64,000 nt of DNA. Source: Pseudomonas viridiflava (lineage in GTDB: Bacteria; Pseudomonadota; Gammaproteobacteria; Pseudomonadales; Pseudomonadaceae). The position numbers and the translations under genes were made by a program. The notes beneath the pieces were generated by a model. The model had not been told where the DNA came from and did not search any database. It saw only the letters and a list, made by a program, of their open reading frames with translations. Location: contig NZ_UTKY01000015.1 of assembly GCF_900583165.1 (NCBI RefSeq), forward strand, positions 28,967 to 92,966, given 5' to 3'. Positions 33,611 through 43,162 of the stretch are shown one piece after another (within the stretch, counting starts at the first letter, position 1; each line of letters opens with the position of its first letter).

Positions 33611-34570
33611 ATGACGACTACCGCCCCCCAGACCCCCAGCGTCCAGCTGCTTGAGGTCTCGCCGGAATATGCCGGCCAACGCATCGACAATTTTCTCCTG
33701 GCCAGGCTCAAAGGCGTGCCCAAGACCTTGATTTACCGCATCTTGCGTAAAGGTGAAGTGCGGGTGAACAAGGGCCGAATCAAGCCCGAGTACAAGTTGC
33801 AGGCGGGCGATATCGTCCGTGTGCCGCCGGTGCGCGTGCCTGAGCGCGACGAGCCTGTGCCTTTGGCCCAAGGCCTGTTGCAGCGCCTGGAAGCCTCGAT
33901 TGTCTTCGAAGACAACAAGCTGATTGTCATCAACAAGCCCTGCGGCATTGCCGTTCACGGTGGCAGCGGCCTGAACTTTGGCGTGATCGAAGCCTTTCGT
34001 CAGTTGCGCCCGGATGCCAAGGAGTTGGAGCTGGTCCATCGCCTGGACCGCGACACTTCCGGCCTGCTGATGATCGCCAAGAAACGCAGCATGTTGCGCC
34101 ACCTGCACACCGCCTTGCGTGGCGACGGCGTGGACAAGCGCTACATGGCGCTGGTGCGCGGCAACTGGGCCAGCTCCATCAAGAGCGTTCGCGCGCCGTT
34201 GCAGAAGAGCAACCTGCGTTCCGGCGAGCGCATGGTGGAAGTGGACGAGGAGGGCAAAGAAGCCCTGACCCTGTTCAAGGTGCTGCGCCGCTTCGGTGAC
34301 TTCGCCACCATGGTCGAGGCCAAGCCGGTTACCGGGCGTACCCACCAGATTCGCGTGCACACGTTGCATGCGGGCCACTGCATTGCCGGCGATACCAAGT
34401 ATGGTGACGAGGGTTTCTCCAAGGAAATCCGCGATCTGGGCGGCAAACGCCTGTTCCTGCACGCTTACATGCTCACCGTGCCGCTGCCCGATGGCGGCGA
34501 ATTGAAGCTGCAGGCTCCGGTCGATGAGATGTGGGCCAAGACCGTGGAGCGTTTGAGTGTCGCACCTTGA
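33611..34570 (+). CDS. rluC: 23S rRNA pseudouridine synthase RluC
   Basis: 319 residues: an N-terminal S4 RNA-binding domain (about 20-80) and the RluA-type catalytic domain with Asp146 in HRLDRDTSG and [13 protein letters not shown]. It makes pseudouridine at positions 955, 2504 and 2580 of 23S rRNA (E. coli numbering). Divergent from rne, as in many gamma-proteobacteria. No ribosome site precedes the ATG, and the gap to the rne promoter is short, so its leader must be brief. The downstream hydrolase gene overlaps its end by 14 bases. Confidence 0.95.
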   Translation: MTTTAPQTPSVQLLEVSPEYAGQRIDNFLLARLKGVPKTLIYRILRKGEVRVNKGRIKPEYKLQAGDIVRVPPVRVPERDEPVPLAQGLLQRLEASIVFEDNKLIVINKPCGIAVHGGSGLNFGVIEAFRQLRPDAKELELVHRLDRDTSGLLMIAKKRSMLRHLHTALRGDGVDKRYMALVRGNWASSIKSVRAPLQKSNLRSGERMVEVDEEGKEALTLFKVLRRFGDFATMVEAKPVTGRTHQIRVHTLHAGHCIAGDTKYGDEGFSKEIRDLGGKRLFLHAYMLTVPLPDGGELKLQAPVDEMWAKTVERLSVAP

Positions 34571-35219
34571 TTACAAGCTGCTGATTTTCGATTGGGACGG
34601 CACCCTGGCCAACTCTATTGGCCGGATTGTCGAATCGATGCACGCTGCGTCGACCCGTTCGGGTTACGCGCTGTGCACCGATCACGCGGTCAAGGGCATT
34701 ATCGGCCTGGGTTTGCCCGAGGCCATTCGCACCTTGTACCCCGAGATCAGCGATGCCGAGTTAGTCACTTACCGCGATCACTACGCCGATCACTACATCG
34801 CCCTTGAAGCGACGCCGTCGCCGCTGTTTGAGGGGGTAGTGCAGTCCCTGGATGCCTTCCGTGCGCAGGGCTATCACCTGGCGGTCGCCACCGGAAAGGC
34901 CCGTCGCGGCCTGGATCGGGTGCTCAAGGCCCACGGCTGGGAAGATTATTTCGACATCACCCGCGCCGCCGATGAAACCGCCAGCAAGCCGCACCCTCTG
35001 ATGCTTGAGCAGATCATGGCCCATTGCGGTGTGTCGTCTCGCCAGGCGTTGATGGTGGGGGACGCCTCCTTTGACCTGATGATGGCGCGCAATGCTGGCA
35101 TGGACAGCGTGGCGGTCAGCTATGGCGCCCAGTCCGCCGAGGCGTTGCAGCAATATGAGCCTCGCGTGACGATCGATCATTTTTCCGAATTGCAGGCCTG
35201 GCTTGGCCGGGCCTTATAA
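34557..35219 (+). CDS. HAD-superfamily hydrolase (phosphoglycolate phosphatase-like)
   Basis: 220 residues from a GTG at 34557 inside the end of rluC. Motif [11 protein letters not shown] with the nucleophile Asp12 and Asp14, motif [16 protein letters not shown], and motif [18 protein letters not shown] define a HAD-IA phosphatase with a helical cap. The substrate is not known; Pseudomonas annotations call this conserved neighbour of rluC a phosphoglycolate phosphatase-like or pyrophosphatase-like protein. Translational coupling to rluC and sppA 21 bases downstream indicate one operon. Confidence 0.92.
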   Translation: MSHLDYKLLIFDWDGTLANSIGRIVESMHAASTRSGYALCTDHAVKGIIGLGLPEAIRTLYPEISDAELVTYRDHYADHYIALEATPSPLFEGVVQSLDAFRAQGYHLAVATGKARRGLDRVLKAHGWEDYFDITRAADETASKPHPLMLEQIMAHCGVSSRQALMVGDASFDLMMARNAGMDSVAVSYGAQSAEALQQYEPRVTIDHFSELQAWLGRAL

Positions 35220-35240
35220 GTCTTTGCTGGGGTTAATGGC

Positions 35241-36224
35241 ATGAGTGACGAGTGGAAAGCGCCCGAAAAGGCAGAAAGTGGTGACGACAAAAGTTGGAAG
35301 CTGCTGGAGAAAACCCTCCTGGCCAGCGTCCAGGAGCAACGTCGTTCGCGGCGTTGGGGGATTTTCTTCAAGCTGCTGACCTTTACCTATCTGTTGATCA
35401 TGCTGGCGCTGTTCAGTCCGTTGATGGACATGGAAAAAAGCGCGACCCGTGGCGCCCATTACACCGCACTGATCGAAGTGCGTGGGGTGATTGCCGACAA
35501 GGAGCCCGCCAGCGCCGACAACATCGTCAGCAGCCTGCGCGCTGCGTTTGAAGACCCCAAGGTCAAGGGCGTGATCCTGCGTATCAACAGCCCGGGTGGC
35601 AGCCCGGTGCAGTCGGGTTATGTGTATGACGAGATTCGTCGCCTGCGCGGCCTGCACCCGGATATCAAGCTCTATGCGGTGATTTCCGACCTGGGCGCCT
35701 CGGGTGCCTATTACATCGCCAGTGCCGCTGACCAGATCTACGCCGACAAGGCCAGTCTGGTGGGCTCCATTGGCGTGACGGCTGCCGGTTACGGGTTTGT
35801 CGGTGCCATGGAGAAACTGGGGGTGGAACGTCGCACGTACACCTCGGGTGAGCACAAGTCATTCCTTGATCCGTTCCAGCCGCAAAAGGCTGATGAAACC
35901 GCGTTCTGGCAGGGCGTGCTCGATACGACTCACCGCCAGTTCATCGCCAGCGTGAAGCAGGGGCGTGGGGATCGTCTGAAGGACAAGGATCACCCGGAGC
36001 TGTTTTCTGGTTTGGTCTGGTCGGGTGAGCAGGCGTTGCCACTGGGGCTAATCGATGGTCTTGGCAGTGCCAGCTTGGTTGCGCGGGATGTGATCGGCGA
36101 GAAAGAGCTGGTGGACTTCACCGTGGAGGAATCGCCGTTTGATCGGTTCTCCAAGAAGCTGGGTGCCAGTGTGGCGGAGAAATTGGCGCTGTATATGGGC
36201 TTTCAGGGCCCGAGCCTGCGCTGA
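35241..36224 (+). CDS. sppA: Signal peptide peptidase SppA (S49 family, single domain)
   Basis: 327 residues. One membrane helix at about 41-61 anchors the protein with the protease in the periplasm. The S49 domain shows the catalytic Ser154 (DLGASGAYY) and Lys206 (SGEHKSF), 52 residues apart exactly as in the short Bacillus SppA, and INSPGGSPVQSG near 115-126. It degrades signal peptides left in the membrane. Third gene of the rluC operon. The start has a weak ribosome site (GGGG). Confidence 0.93.
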   Translation: MSDEWKAPEKAESGDDKSWKLLEKTLLASVQEQRRSRRWGIFFKLLTFTYLLIMLALFSPLMDMEKSATRGAHYTALIEVRGVIADKEPASADNIVSSLRAAFEDPKVKGVILRINSPGGSPVQSGYVYDEIRRLRGLHPDIKLYAVISDLGASGAYYIASAADQIYADKASLVGSIGVTAAGYGFVGAMEKLGVERRTYTSGEHKSFLDPFQPQKADETAFWQGVLDTTHRQFIASVKQGRGDRLKDKDHPELFSGLVWSGEQALPLGLIDGLGSASLVARDVIGEKELVDFTVEESPFDRFSKKLGASVAEKLALYMGFQGPSLR

Positions 36225-36249
36225 GATCCTGAGCCTGATGCAGATCAAT

Positions 36250-36281
36250 ATGTGGGAGGGGGCTTGCCCCCCTCCCATATT
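36250..36281. repeat. Collapsed single REP hairpin after sppA
   Basis: ATATGTGGGAGGGGGCTTG runs directly into CCCCCCTCCCATAT. It looks like a REPIN that has lost its core and centre, leaving only the two outer arm ends as one perfect hairpin. It can terminate both sppA and the convergent maf gene. Confidence 0.85.
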
Positions 36282-36296
36282 TGGTTTGTGGTGTGC

Positions 36297-36875
36297 TTAT
36301 GGGATTGGCACGCCTTCGGACAGAAGCATGTCCACCAGCCGAATCAGCGGCAACCCCACCAAGCTCGTGGCATCCGGCCCTTCAGTGCTCTGAAACAAGC
36401 TCACCCCCAATCCCTCTGCCTTGAAACTGCCCGCGCAGTCATACGGCTGTTCAATCCGCAGATAGCGCTCAATCCGTTCCACATCCAGCTCACGCATCTG
36501 CACGGTAAACGGCACACAGTCGACCTGGCAGTGGCCTGTCTTCGTATTCAGCAATGCCAGGCCGGTCAAAAAGCTGACCCGCTTACCGCTGGCAGCCAAT
36601 AACTGTTCGCGGGCATTTTCAAAGGTGTGGGGCTTGCCGATAATGCGTCCTTCGAGCGCCGCGACCTGGTCGGAGCCGATGATCAAATGCCCGGGGTGGC
36701 TAGCAGCAAGGGCGCGTGCCTTTTGTTCGGCCAGGCGTTTGACCAGCTCCACGGCGGACTCATTTTCGCGATGGCTTTCGTCGATATCCGGCGAGCTGCA
36801 GATGAACGGCAAGTGCAGGCGGCTCAGCAATTCCCGGCGATAAACCGAGCTGGATGCGAGTAATAAAGGCAGCAT
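36297..36875 (-). CDS. Maf-family nucleotide pyrophosphatase (YceF type)
   Basis: 192 residues from the ATG at 36875; GAGGAGACGCCC upstream is a good ribosome site. LLLASSSVYRRELL (residues 4-17), the catalytic GSDQVAALEG and the EGPDATSLVGLPL segment identify a Maf protein, of the YceF branch that hydrolyses 7-methyl-GTP in E. coli. It is the only leftward gene in this otherwise rightward block and is divergent from yceD-rpmF, the same arrangement as in P. aeruginosa (PA2972). Confidence 0.92.
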   Translation of the reverse strand: MLPLLLASSSVYRRELLSRLHLPFICSSPDIDESHRENESAVELVKRLAEQKARALAASHPGHLIIGSDQVAALEGRIIGKPHTFENAREQLLAASGKRVSFLTGLALLNTKTGHCQVDCVPFTVQMRELDVERIERYLRIEQPYDCAGSFKAEGLGVSLFQSTEGPDATSLVGLPLIRLVDMLLSEGVPIP

Positions 36876-36943
36876 GGGCGTCTCCTCAGGGCGGCGGGGG
36901 ATTCTAGCGGGGCGACCGGCTGACGCACAGGGCTGAATTTCCT

Positions 36944-36971
36944 TTGACATGGCTGGGTGCATCCCTATAAT
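36944..36971 (+). promoter_or_regulatory. Sigma-70 promoter of yceD-rpmF-plsX
   Basis: Perfect TTGACA (36944-36949) and perfect TATAAT (36966-36971), 16 bases apart. Transcription would start near 36978, about three bases before the yceD ATG. Confidence 0.9.
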
Positions 36972-36980
36972 GCTGCGCCT

Positions 36981-37511
36981 ATGTTGAATGACCCGATTCC
37001 ACCTCACGTTGACCCGCGCAAATTGGCTGATCGTGGCACTTCCCTTCAAGGTGAGTTGCTGCTGGCCGATTTGGAGAGACTCTGCGACCCGCTTTCCGAC
37101 ACCGTCGGTACGGTCCAGGCTAAATTCGTTTTTGAACGAGATGAACGTAAATCTGTGGTAATCCACAGCTTTATCGACACCGAAGTCAAAATGGTTTGCC
37201 AGCGTTGTCTTGAGCTGGTCACCCTGCCGATTCACAGCGAGTGCAGTTATGCTGTGGTGAAGGAGGGTGCGAATACCCAGTCGTTGCCGAAAGGTTATGA
37301 CGTGCTGGAACTGGGCGAAGATCCATTGGATCTGCATGCACTGATCGAGGAGGAGCTTTTGCTCGCCTTGCCCATTGTGCCTGCTCATCATCCGGAAGAA
37401 TGCCAGCAGCCGGAGGGTCTCGATGACGAGGCCGAACCGAGCGAGGACGAGGTAACGCGGTCCAACCCGTTCAGTGTATTGGCGCAGTTAAAGCGTGACC
37501 CAAACGTTTAG
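36981..37511 (+). CDS. yceD: YceD/DUF177 protein (23S rRNA accumulation protein)
   Basis: 176 residues from the ATG at 36981. The DUF177 signature MVCQRCLELV, with its CxxC, lies at residues 73-82, and an acidic C-terminus follows. In plants and bacteria YceD proteins are needed for normal 23S rRNA levels. It precedes rpmF with 13 bases between, a nearly universal bacterial pairing. The strong promoter just upstream leaves a leader of only about three bases, so the mRNA is nearly leaderless. An upstream in-frame ATG at 36957 lies before the -10 element and cannot be used by this promoter. Confidence 0.93.
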   Translation: MLNDPIPPHVDPRKLADRGTSLQGELLLADLERLCDPLSDTVGTVQAKFVFERDERKSVVIHSFIDTEVKMVCQRCLELVTLPIHSECSYAVVKEGANTQSLPKGYDVLELGEDPLDLHALIEEELLLALPIVPAHHPEECQQPEGLDDEAEPSEDEVTRSNPFSVLAQLKRDPNV

Positions 37512-37524
37512 GAGTTAATCAATT

Positions 37525-37707
37525 ATGGCTGTTCAGCAGAACAAAAAATCCCGCTCTGCCCGTGACATGCGTCGTTCGCACGACGCCCTGACGGCAAGCA
37601 CTCTGTCTGTAGAAAAAACCACCGGTGAAATTCACCTGCGTCACCACGTATCGCCAGAAGGCGTATACCGTGGTCGTAAAGTGATCGACAAGGGCGCTGA
37701 CGAGTAA
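37525..37707 (+). CDS. rpmF: 50S ribosomal protein L32
   Basis: 60 residues starting [20 protein letters not shown], the standard L32 N-terminus. TAGGAG precedes the ATG. The zinc-binding cysteines of many L32 proteins are absent; this is the cysteine-free form usual in gamma-proteobacteria. It lies between yceD and plsX, linking ribosome and lipid synthesis in one transcript. Confidence 0.98.
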   Translation: MAVQQNKKSRSARDMRRSHDALTASTLSVEKTTGEIHLRHHVSPEGVYRGRKVIDKGADE

Positions 37708-37711
37708 TCAC

Positions 37712-38722
37712 TTGTCTGCTCTAGTCATCGCGATAGACGCAATGGGCGGGGACTTCGGTCCCCGCAGCATTGTTCAGGCCTGCATCGCCAGCCTGGCTGC
37801 TACACCCTCGCTGCACCTGACCCTCGTCGGTCAACCCTCCTTACTTGAAGAACTGATTGCCAGCCATCCGGCGGTGGATCGCGCGCGCCTGACGATTACG
37901 CCAGCCAGCGAAACCATCGGTATGGATGAAAAGCCGGCGGCGGCCCTGCGTGGCAAGCCTGACTCGTCAATGCGGGTGGCCCTTGAGTTGCTGCGTGATG
38001 GCAAGGTGCAAGCCTGTGTCAGTGCCGGCAATACGGGGGCGTTGATGGCGCTGTCGCGGTTTGTGCTCAAGACGCTGCCGGGTATCGACCGGCCAGCGAT
38101 GGTCGCGGCGATTCCGACGCAGAAAGGCTATTGCCAGTTGCTGGACCTGGGGGCGAATGTCGATTGCAGTGCCGAGCACCTGCTCCAGTTCGCCGTGATG
38201 GGCTCGGTGGCCGCTGAAGCGCTGGGCGTGAGCCGTCCGCGGGTGGCCTTGCTGAATATCGGTACCGAGGACATCAAGGGCAATCAGCAGGTCAAGCTGG
38301 CGGCCACCTTGTTGCAAGGTGCGCGGGGCATGAACTACATCGGGTTTGTTGAAGGGGACGGCGTGTACCGGGGCGAAGCCGATGTGGTGGTGTGTGATGG
38401 GTTTGTTGGCAATATCCTGCTTAAATCCAGTGAAGGCCTGGCGACCATGATTGCCACGCGCATCGAGTCGCTGTTCAAGCAGAACCTGGCGTCGCGGGTG
38501 GTGGGTGCCCTGGCACTGCCGTTGATGCGCCGCCTGCAAGCCGACCTGGCGCCGGCACGGCATAATGGTGCGAGTTTTCTGGGCTTGCAGGGCATTGTGG
38601 TGAAAAGCCATGGCTCGGCGGGTGTAGAGGGCTTTCAAAGTGCCATTGCGCGGGCCCTGATCGAGATTCAGGAAAACCTGCCGCAACGCTTGCACGGTCG
38701 TCTCGAGGACCTGCTGGCTTAG
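37712..38722 (+). CDS. plsX: Phosphate acyltransferase PlsX
   Basis: 336 residues from a TTG at 37712, four bases after rpmF; the family start ([16 protein letters not shown]) fixes the start although TTG is rare. [12 protein letters not shown] near residues 107-118 and [16 protein letters not shown] near 224-239 are PlsX motifs. It makes acyl-phosphate from acyl-ACP for phospholipid synthesis at the membrane surface. A 140-bp gap precedes fabD, so the fab genes may have their own promoter. Confidence 0.96.
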   Translation: MSALVIAIDAMGGDFGPRSIVQACIASLAATPSLHLTLVGQPSLLEELIASHPAVDRARLTITPASETIGMDEKPAAALRGKPDSSMRVALELLRDGKVQACVSAGNTGALMALSRFVLKTLPGIDRPAMVAAIPTQKGYCQLLDLGANVDCSAEHLLQFAVMGSVAAEALGVSRPRVALLNIGTEDIKGNQQVKLAATLLQGARGMNYIGFVEGDGVYRGEADVVVCDGFVGNILLKSSEGLATMIATRIESLFKQNLASRVVGALALPLMRRLQADLAPARHNGASFLGLQGIVVKSHGSAGVEGFQSAIARALIEIQENLPQRLHGRLEDLLA

Positions 38723-38862
38723 GCGAATCGGCCCGGAAATGCTTAAATGTGACCGGCCAGTTCAATTGACCATCCAATCTGTCAGTTTCGTGCGCTCCCA
38801 TCCATTCATCTCAAGAGTGGGCGCGTTCATTTTTGACGACCAGATCATTAGGGGCTTGTTAC

Positions 38863-39801
38863 ATGTCTACATCCCTCGCATTCGTCTTTCCAGGGCAGGG
38901 TTCGCAGTCCCTCGGCATGTTGGCCGAGCTGGGCGCGCAATACCCGCTGATCCTGGACACTTTCAAGGAAGCTTCCGACGCCTTGGGTTACGACCTGTGG
39001 GCACTGACCCAGCAAGGGCCGGAAGAGCAGCTTAATCAAACCGACAAAACCCAGCCGGCCATCCTGACCGCTTCGATCGCCCTGTGGCGCTTGTGGCTGG
39101 CCGAAGGTGGTGCGCGCCCGGCATTCGTGGCCGGGCATAGCCTGGGCGAATACAGTGCCCTGGTTGCCGCCGGCAGCCTGACCCTCGCTGAAGCGGTCAA
39201 GCTGGTCGAGCGCCGTGGCCAACTGATGCAAGAAGCCGTACCGGCCGGGCAGGGCGGCATGGCCGCTATCCTGGGCCTGGACGACGCGGTAGTGATCGAA
39301 GCCTGCGCCGAAGCGGCACAGGGCGAAGTGGTCAGCGCCGTGAACTTCAACTCCCCAGGCCAGGTGGTGATTGCCGGTGCCAAGGCTGCCGTTGAGCGCG
39401 CCATTGAAGGCTGCAAGGCCCGTGGCGCCAAGCGTGCGTTGCCGTTGCCGGTGAGCGTGCCGTCCCACTGCGAGCTGATGCGCCCGGCTGCCGAGCGTTT
39501 CGCCGAGTCCATCGCCGCCATTAACTGGCAGGCGCCGCAGATCCCGCTGGTGCAGAACGTCAGCGCGGCCGTTGCCGCCGATCTCGACACCCTCAAGCGC
39601 GACCTGCTGGAGCAGCTCTACAAACCCGTACGTTGGGTTGAATCGGTCCAGACCCTGGCCGCCAATGGCGCCACCGAACTGGTTGAATGCGGCCCGGGCA
39701 AAGTCCTGGCCGGCCTGAACAAGCGCTGCGCCGACGGTGTGTCGACCGCTAACCTCAATACCCCGGATGCCTTTGCTGCCGCTCGCGCAGCACTGGCCTG
39801 A
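38863..39801 (+). CDS. fabD: Malonyl-CoA:ACP transacylase
   Basis: 312 residues from the ATG at 38863. FVFPGQGSQ at residues 6-14, the catalytic Ser93 in AGHSLGEYS, the His in VPSHCELM near 200, and the closing ECGPGKVLAGL motif. It loads malonate onto AcpP for fatty acid elongation. The start at the in-frame ATG 38833 was rejected because FabD begins close to this point in the family. fabG follows after 19 bases. Confidence 0.96.
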   Translation: MSTSLAFVFPGQGSQSLGMLAELGAQYPLILDTFKEASDALGYDLWALTQQGPEEQLNQTDKTQPAILTASIALWRLWLAEGGARPAFVAGHSLGEYSALVAAGSLTLAEAVKLVERRGQLMQEAVPAGQGGMAAILGLDDAVVIEACAEAAQGEVVSAVNFNSPGQVVIAGAKAAVERAIEGCKARGAKRALPLPVSVPSHCELMRPAAERFAESIAAINWQAPQIPLVQNVSAAVAADLDTLKRDLLEQLYKPVRWVESVQTLAANGATELVECGPGKVLAGLNKRCADGVSTANLNTPDAFAAARAALA

Positions 39802-39820
39802 AGCATTAGGAGAAGCCTGC

Positions 39821-40564
39821 ATGAGTCTGCAAGGTAAAGTTGCACTGGTTACCGGCGCTAGCCGAGGCATTGGCCAGGCCATCGCCCTTGAACTAGGTCG
39901 TCAAGGCGCCGTTGTCATCGGTACCGCCACTTCCGCCTCGGGCGCCGAGCGTATCGCCGCGACCCTGAAGGAAAATGGCGTGCAAGGCACCGGCCTTGAG
40001 CTGAACGTGACCAGTGATGAATCCGTGGCTGCTGTATTGGCCCAGATCACGGCAGAGTTTGGCGCACCGGCTATTCTGGTGAACAACGCCGGTATCACCC
40101 GTGACAACCTGATGATGCGCATGAAAGACGACGAGTGGTACGACGTGGTCGATACCAACCTGAACAGTCTGTTTCGCCTGTCCAAGGGCGTTTTGCGTGG
40201 CATGACCAAGGCGCGTTGGGGCCGAATTATCAATATTGGCTCCGTAGTGGGTGCCATGGGCAACGCAGGCCAAGTAAACTACGCATCTGCCAAGGCCGGC
40301 CTGGAAGGTTTCAGTCGTGCCCTGGCACGTGAAGTCGGCTCGCGGTCGATTACGGTCAACTCGGTGGCCCCAGGGTTCATCGACACCGATATGACCCGCG
40401 AATTGCCGGAGGCACAGCGCGAAGGCTTGCTGACGCAGATTCCGCTGGGCCGTCTGGGCCAGGCTCAAGAGATCGCGAATGTGGTTTCTTTCCTGGCATC
40501 TGACGGTGCGGCATACGTGACTGGGGCTACAATCCCGGTTAACGGCGGGATGTACATGAGTTAA
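39821..40564 (+). CDS. fabG: 3-oxoacyl-ACP reductase
   Basis: 247 residues with TTAGGAG before the ATG. The NADPH-binding TGASRGIG (residues 12-19), NNAG near 86-89, and the catalytic Ser, Tyr154 and Lys158 (YASAK) are all present, and it ends with the FabG-type GATIPVNGGMYMS. It reduces beta-ketoacyl-ACP. Part of fabD-fabG-acpP-fabF; a 190-base gap before acpP holds a probable separate acpP promoter. Confidence 0.97.
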   Translation: MSLQGKVALVTGASRGIGQAIALELGRQGAVVIGTATSASGAERIAATLKENGVQGTGLELNVTSDESVAAVLAQITAEFGAPAILVNNAGITRDNLMMRMKDDEWYDVVDTNLNSLFRLSKGVLRGMTKARWGRIINIGSVVGAMGNAGQVNYASAKAGLEGFSRALAREVGSRSITVNSVAPGFIDTDMTRELPEAQREGLLTQIPLGRLGQAQEIANVVSFLASDGAAYVTGATIPVNGGMYMS

Positions 40565-40755
40565 ATTGTGACGGATCGCTTCAAAAAAATGTCATACGAG
40601 CTGTCTAAAATCCGTTATAAAGCTGCAACTTAATTTATAGGCAGGTGGTCGACCGGGTACGTGGTGAAGCTTTCAGTTGAAAAGCTGAAAAGGCTTTCTA
40701 TACACTTACGCACTGGCCAGCTGCCTGAATTTGTCCATTAGGAGTTAAACAAGGT

Positions 40756-40992
40756 ATGAGCACCATCGAAGAGCGCGTCAAGAAAATCGTTGCTGAGCAA
40801 CTGGGCGTTAAAGAAGAAGAAGTTGTGAACACCGCTTCCTTCGTAGAAGACCTGGGTGCCGATTCCCTTGACACCGTTGAGCTGGTGATGGCTCTGGAAG
40901 AGGAATTCGAGACCGAAATCCCGGACGAAGAAGCTGAAAAAATCACTACTGTTCAAGCTGCTATCGACTACGTTACTGCCCACCAGGCGTAA
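40756..40992 (+). CDS. acpP: Acyl carrier protein
   Basis: 78 residues, very acidic, with Ser37 in [18 protein letters not shown] as the site for the phosphopantetheine arm, which the PcpS encoded at 22.2 kb can add. TAGGAG precedes the ATG. Upstream (40565-40755) lie an A/T-rich promoter-like stretch (TTATAAAG near 40612) and a small hairpin (TTCAG/CTGAA near 40670-40690); downstream a terminator separates it from fabF. Both features allow acpP to be made in excess over its neighbours. Confidence 0.98.
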   Translation: MSTIEERVKKIVAEQLGVKEEEVVNTASFVEDLGADSLDTVELVMALEEEFETEIPDEEAEKITTVQAAIDYVTAHQA

Positions 40993-41020
40993 TAGTTTTT
41001 AGTCGTCGCTTGCTGTTGGG

Positions 41021-41054
41021 AAAAACCGCACTGCTGTTACAGCGTGCGGTTTTT
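41021..41054 (+). terminator. Terminator between acpP and fabF
   Basis: AAAAACCGCA and TGCGGTTTTT pair around an inner CTG/CAG stem, 28 bases after acpP. It probably lets only part of the transcripts continue into fabF. Confidence 0.85.
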
Positions 41055-41101
41055 TCTTTAGCTCTAAAGCAAAGTGTCGTCATTAGAAAAAGGAGAGTGC
41101 T

Positions 41102-42346
41102 GTGTCGCGTAGACGCGTCGTAGTCACCGGTATGGGTATGTTGTCGCCACTGGGTACGGATGTGCCGAGCAGTTGGCAGGGCATTCTGGCTGGCCGCAGT
41201 GGTATTGGTCTGATCGAACACACGGACCTTTCTGCCTATTCCACCCGTTTTGGCGGCTCGGTAAAGGGTTTTAATGTCGAGGAATATCTCTCGATCAAAG
41301 AGTCCCGCAAGCTCGACCTGTTCATTCAATACGGCCTGGCAGCCGGTTTTCAGGCAGTGCGTAACGCCGGCCTGGAAGTCACCGACGCCAACCGTGAACG
41401 CATCGGCGTGGCCATGGGTTCGGGTATTGGCGGTCTGACCAATATCGAAGAAACCAGCCGCACGCTGCACGATACTGGCCCCCGTCGAATTTCACCGTTC
41501 TTCGTACCGGGCTCGATCATCAATATGATTTCCGGTTTCCTGTCCATCCATCTGGGCGCACAGGGGCCTAACTACGCCATTGCTACGGCGTGCACCACCG
41601 GCACCCATTGCATCGGCATGGCGGCGCGCAATATCGCCTACGACGAAGCCGACGTGATGATCGCCGGCGGTGCTGAAATGGCCGCCTGCGGTCTCGGCAT
41701 GGGCGGCTTTGGCGCGTCCCGTGCGCTGTCGACCCGCAACGACGAGCCGACCCGTGCCAGCCGTCCGTGGGACAAGGGCCGTGACGGCTTCGTGCTGTCC
41801 GACGGCGCCGGCGCCCTGGTATTGGAAGAGTTGGAACACGCCAAAGCGCGTGGTGCCACTATCTATGCGGAGCTGATCGGTTTTGGCATGAGCGGCGACG
41901 CCTACCACATGACCTCGCCACCGTCCGACGGTGCCGGTGCTGCGCGTTGCATCACCAATGCGCTGCGCGATGCCAAGGTCAATGCCGATCAGGTGCAGTA
42001 CATCAATGCCCACGGCACCTCCACACCGACTGGCGACCTGGCGGAAGCCGAAGCCATCAAGTCGGTGTTCGGTGAGCACGCCTACAAGCTGGCGGTCAGC
42101 TCCACCAAGTCCATGACCGGTCACCTCTTGGGTGCGGCGGGCGCGGTCGAGGCGATCTTCAGCGTGATGGCCATCAAGGATCAGGTCGCTCCGCCGACCA
42201 TCAACCTGGATGAGCCGGACGAAGGCTGCGACCTGAACTTCGTTCCGCACGAAGCGCAGCCGATGCCGATCGACGTAGCGATCTCCAACTCGTTCGGTTT
42301 TGGTGGCACCAACGGTTCCCTGGTGTTCCGCCGGTTCGCCGAGTGA
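41102..42346 (+). CDS. fabF: 3-oxoacyl-ACP synthase II
   Basis: 414 residues from a GTG at 41102 with AAAGGAGAG upstream. The Cys-His-His triad of the condensing enzymes is Cys164 (ATACTTGTH), His304 ([11 protein letters not shown]) and His341 ([11 protein letters not shown]). It elongates acyl-ACP, including unsaturated chains, and can drive temperature control of membrane fluidity. pabC begins on its stop codon. Confidence 0.97.
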   Translation: MSRRRVVVTGMGMLSPLGTDVPSSWQGILAGRSGIGLIEHTDLSAYSTRFGGSVKGFNVEEYLSIKESRKLDLFIQYGLAAGFQAVRNAGLEVTDANRERIGVAMGSGIGGLTNIEETSRTLHDTGPRRISPFFVPGSIINMISGFLSIHLGAQGPNYAIATACTTGTHCIGMAARNIAYDEADVMIAGGAEMAACGLGMGGFGASRALSTRNDEPTRASRPWDKGRDGFVLSDGAGALVLEELEHAKARGATIYAELIGFGMSGDAYHMTSPPSDGAGAARCITNALRDAKVNADQVQYINAHGTSTPTGDLAEAEAIKSVFGEHAYKLAVSSTKSMTGHLLGAAGAVEAIFSVMAIKDQVAPPTINLDEPDEGCDLNFVPHEAQPMPIDVAISNSFGFGGTNGSLVFRRFAE

Positions 42347-43161
42347 TGGACAGCTGGGTCGACGGTCAGCCAGAGGGCAGCGTGCCCCTGAAGGATCGAG
42401 GCCTGGCATACGGCGATGGGCTGTTTGAAACCATCGCCGTCAAGGCTGGGCAGCCTGTGCTGCTCGAGCGACACCTGCAACGCCTCCAAGAGGGTTGCAG
42501 GCGTTTGGCACTCGCTGCGGATCACACGTTGATCCGCAGCGAAGTGCTGGCCTATGCCGCCGCGCTCGGCGACGGTGTGCTCAAATTGATCCTGACGCGT
42601 GGCGACAGCCTGCGTGGCTACGGCATCAACCCCGGCGCTCCGGTGCGCCGTATCCTACAGGGCAGTGCGCCCGCTACCTATCCCCAAGCCCATGGAACTG
42701 ACGGTATCCGACTGTTTCCGTGCGCTACCCGCTTGGCCGAGCAGCCGTTGCTGGCCGGGCTCAAGCATCTCAACCGCCTGGAACAAGTGATCGCCCGCGC
42801 TGAATGGCAGGATGCTGAATACGCTGAAGGCTTGATGCAGGATTTATCCGGTCGGGTCATCGAAGGCGTATTCAGCAACCTGTTCTTGGTGCGCAATGGC
42901 TTGTTACGAACCGCCGATCTGAATCGCTGCGGCGTTGCCGGAGTGATGCGCGCCGAGATCCTGGCCCAGGCGCAAACCCTGGGCATCCCGGTGGCCGTGG
43001 CTGACATCAGCCTTGAGCAGTTGCAGCAGGCCGACGAAGTCTTCGTGTGCAACAGCGTTTATGGCATTTGGCCTGTGCGTGGGTACGCTGCGATGAGCTG
43101 GCCGGTTGGCCCGCTCACCCGTAAACTGCAGGGCATTGTTCGCGCACTATTGGATATTTGA
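42346..43161 (+). CDS. pabC: Aminodeoxychorismate lyase
   Basis: 271 residues from an ATG at 42346 that shares its A with the fabF stop; a GTG three bases earlier is the alternative. It belongs to the class IV PLP aminotransferase fold: DRGLAYGDGLFETI near residues 18-31, LKHLNRLEQVIAR with the cofactor Lys near 140, and the GRVIEGVFSNLF segment. It releases pyruvate from aminodeoxychorismate to give p-aminobenzoate for folate. mltG starts one base after its stop. Confidence 0.94.
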   Translation: MDSWVDGQPEGSVPLKDRGLAYGDGLFETIAVKAGQPVLLERHLQRLQEGCRRLALAADHTLIRSEVLAYAAALGDGVLKLILTRGDSLRGYGINPGAPVRRILQGSAPATYPQAHGTDGIRLFPCATRLAEQPLLAGLKHLNRLEQVIARAEWQDAEYAEGLMQDLSGRVIEGVFSNLFLVRNGLLRTADLNRCGVAGVMRAEILAQAQTLGIPVAVADISLEQLQQADEVFVCNSVYGIWPVRGYAAMSWPVGPLTRKLQGIVRALLDI

Positions 43162-43162
43162 G

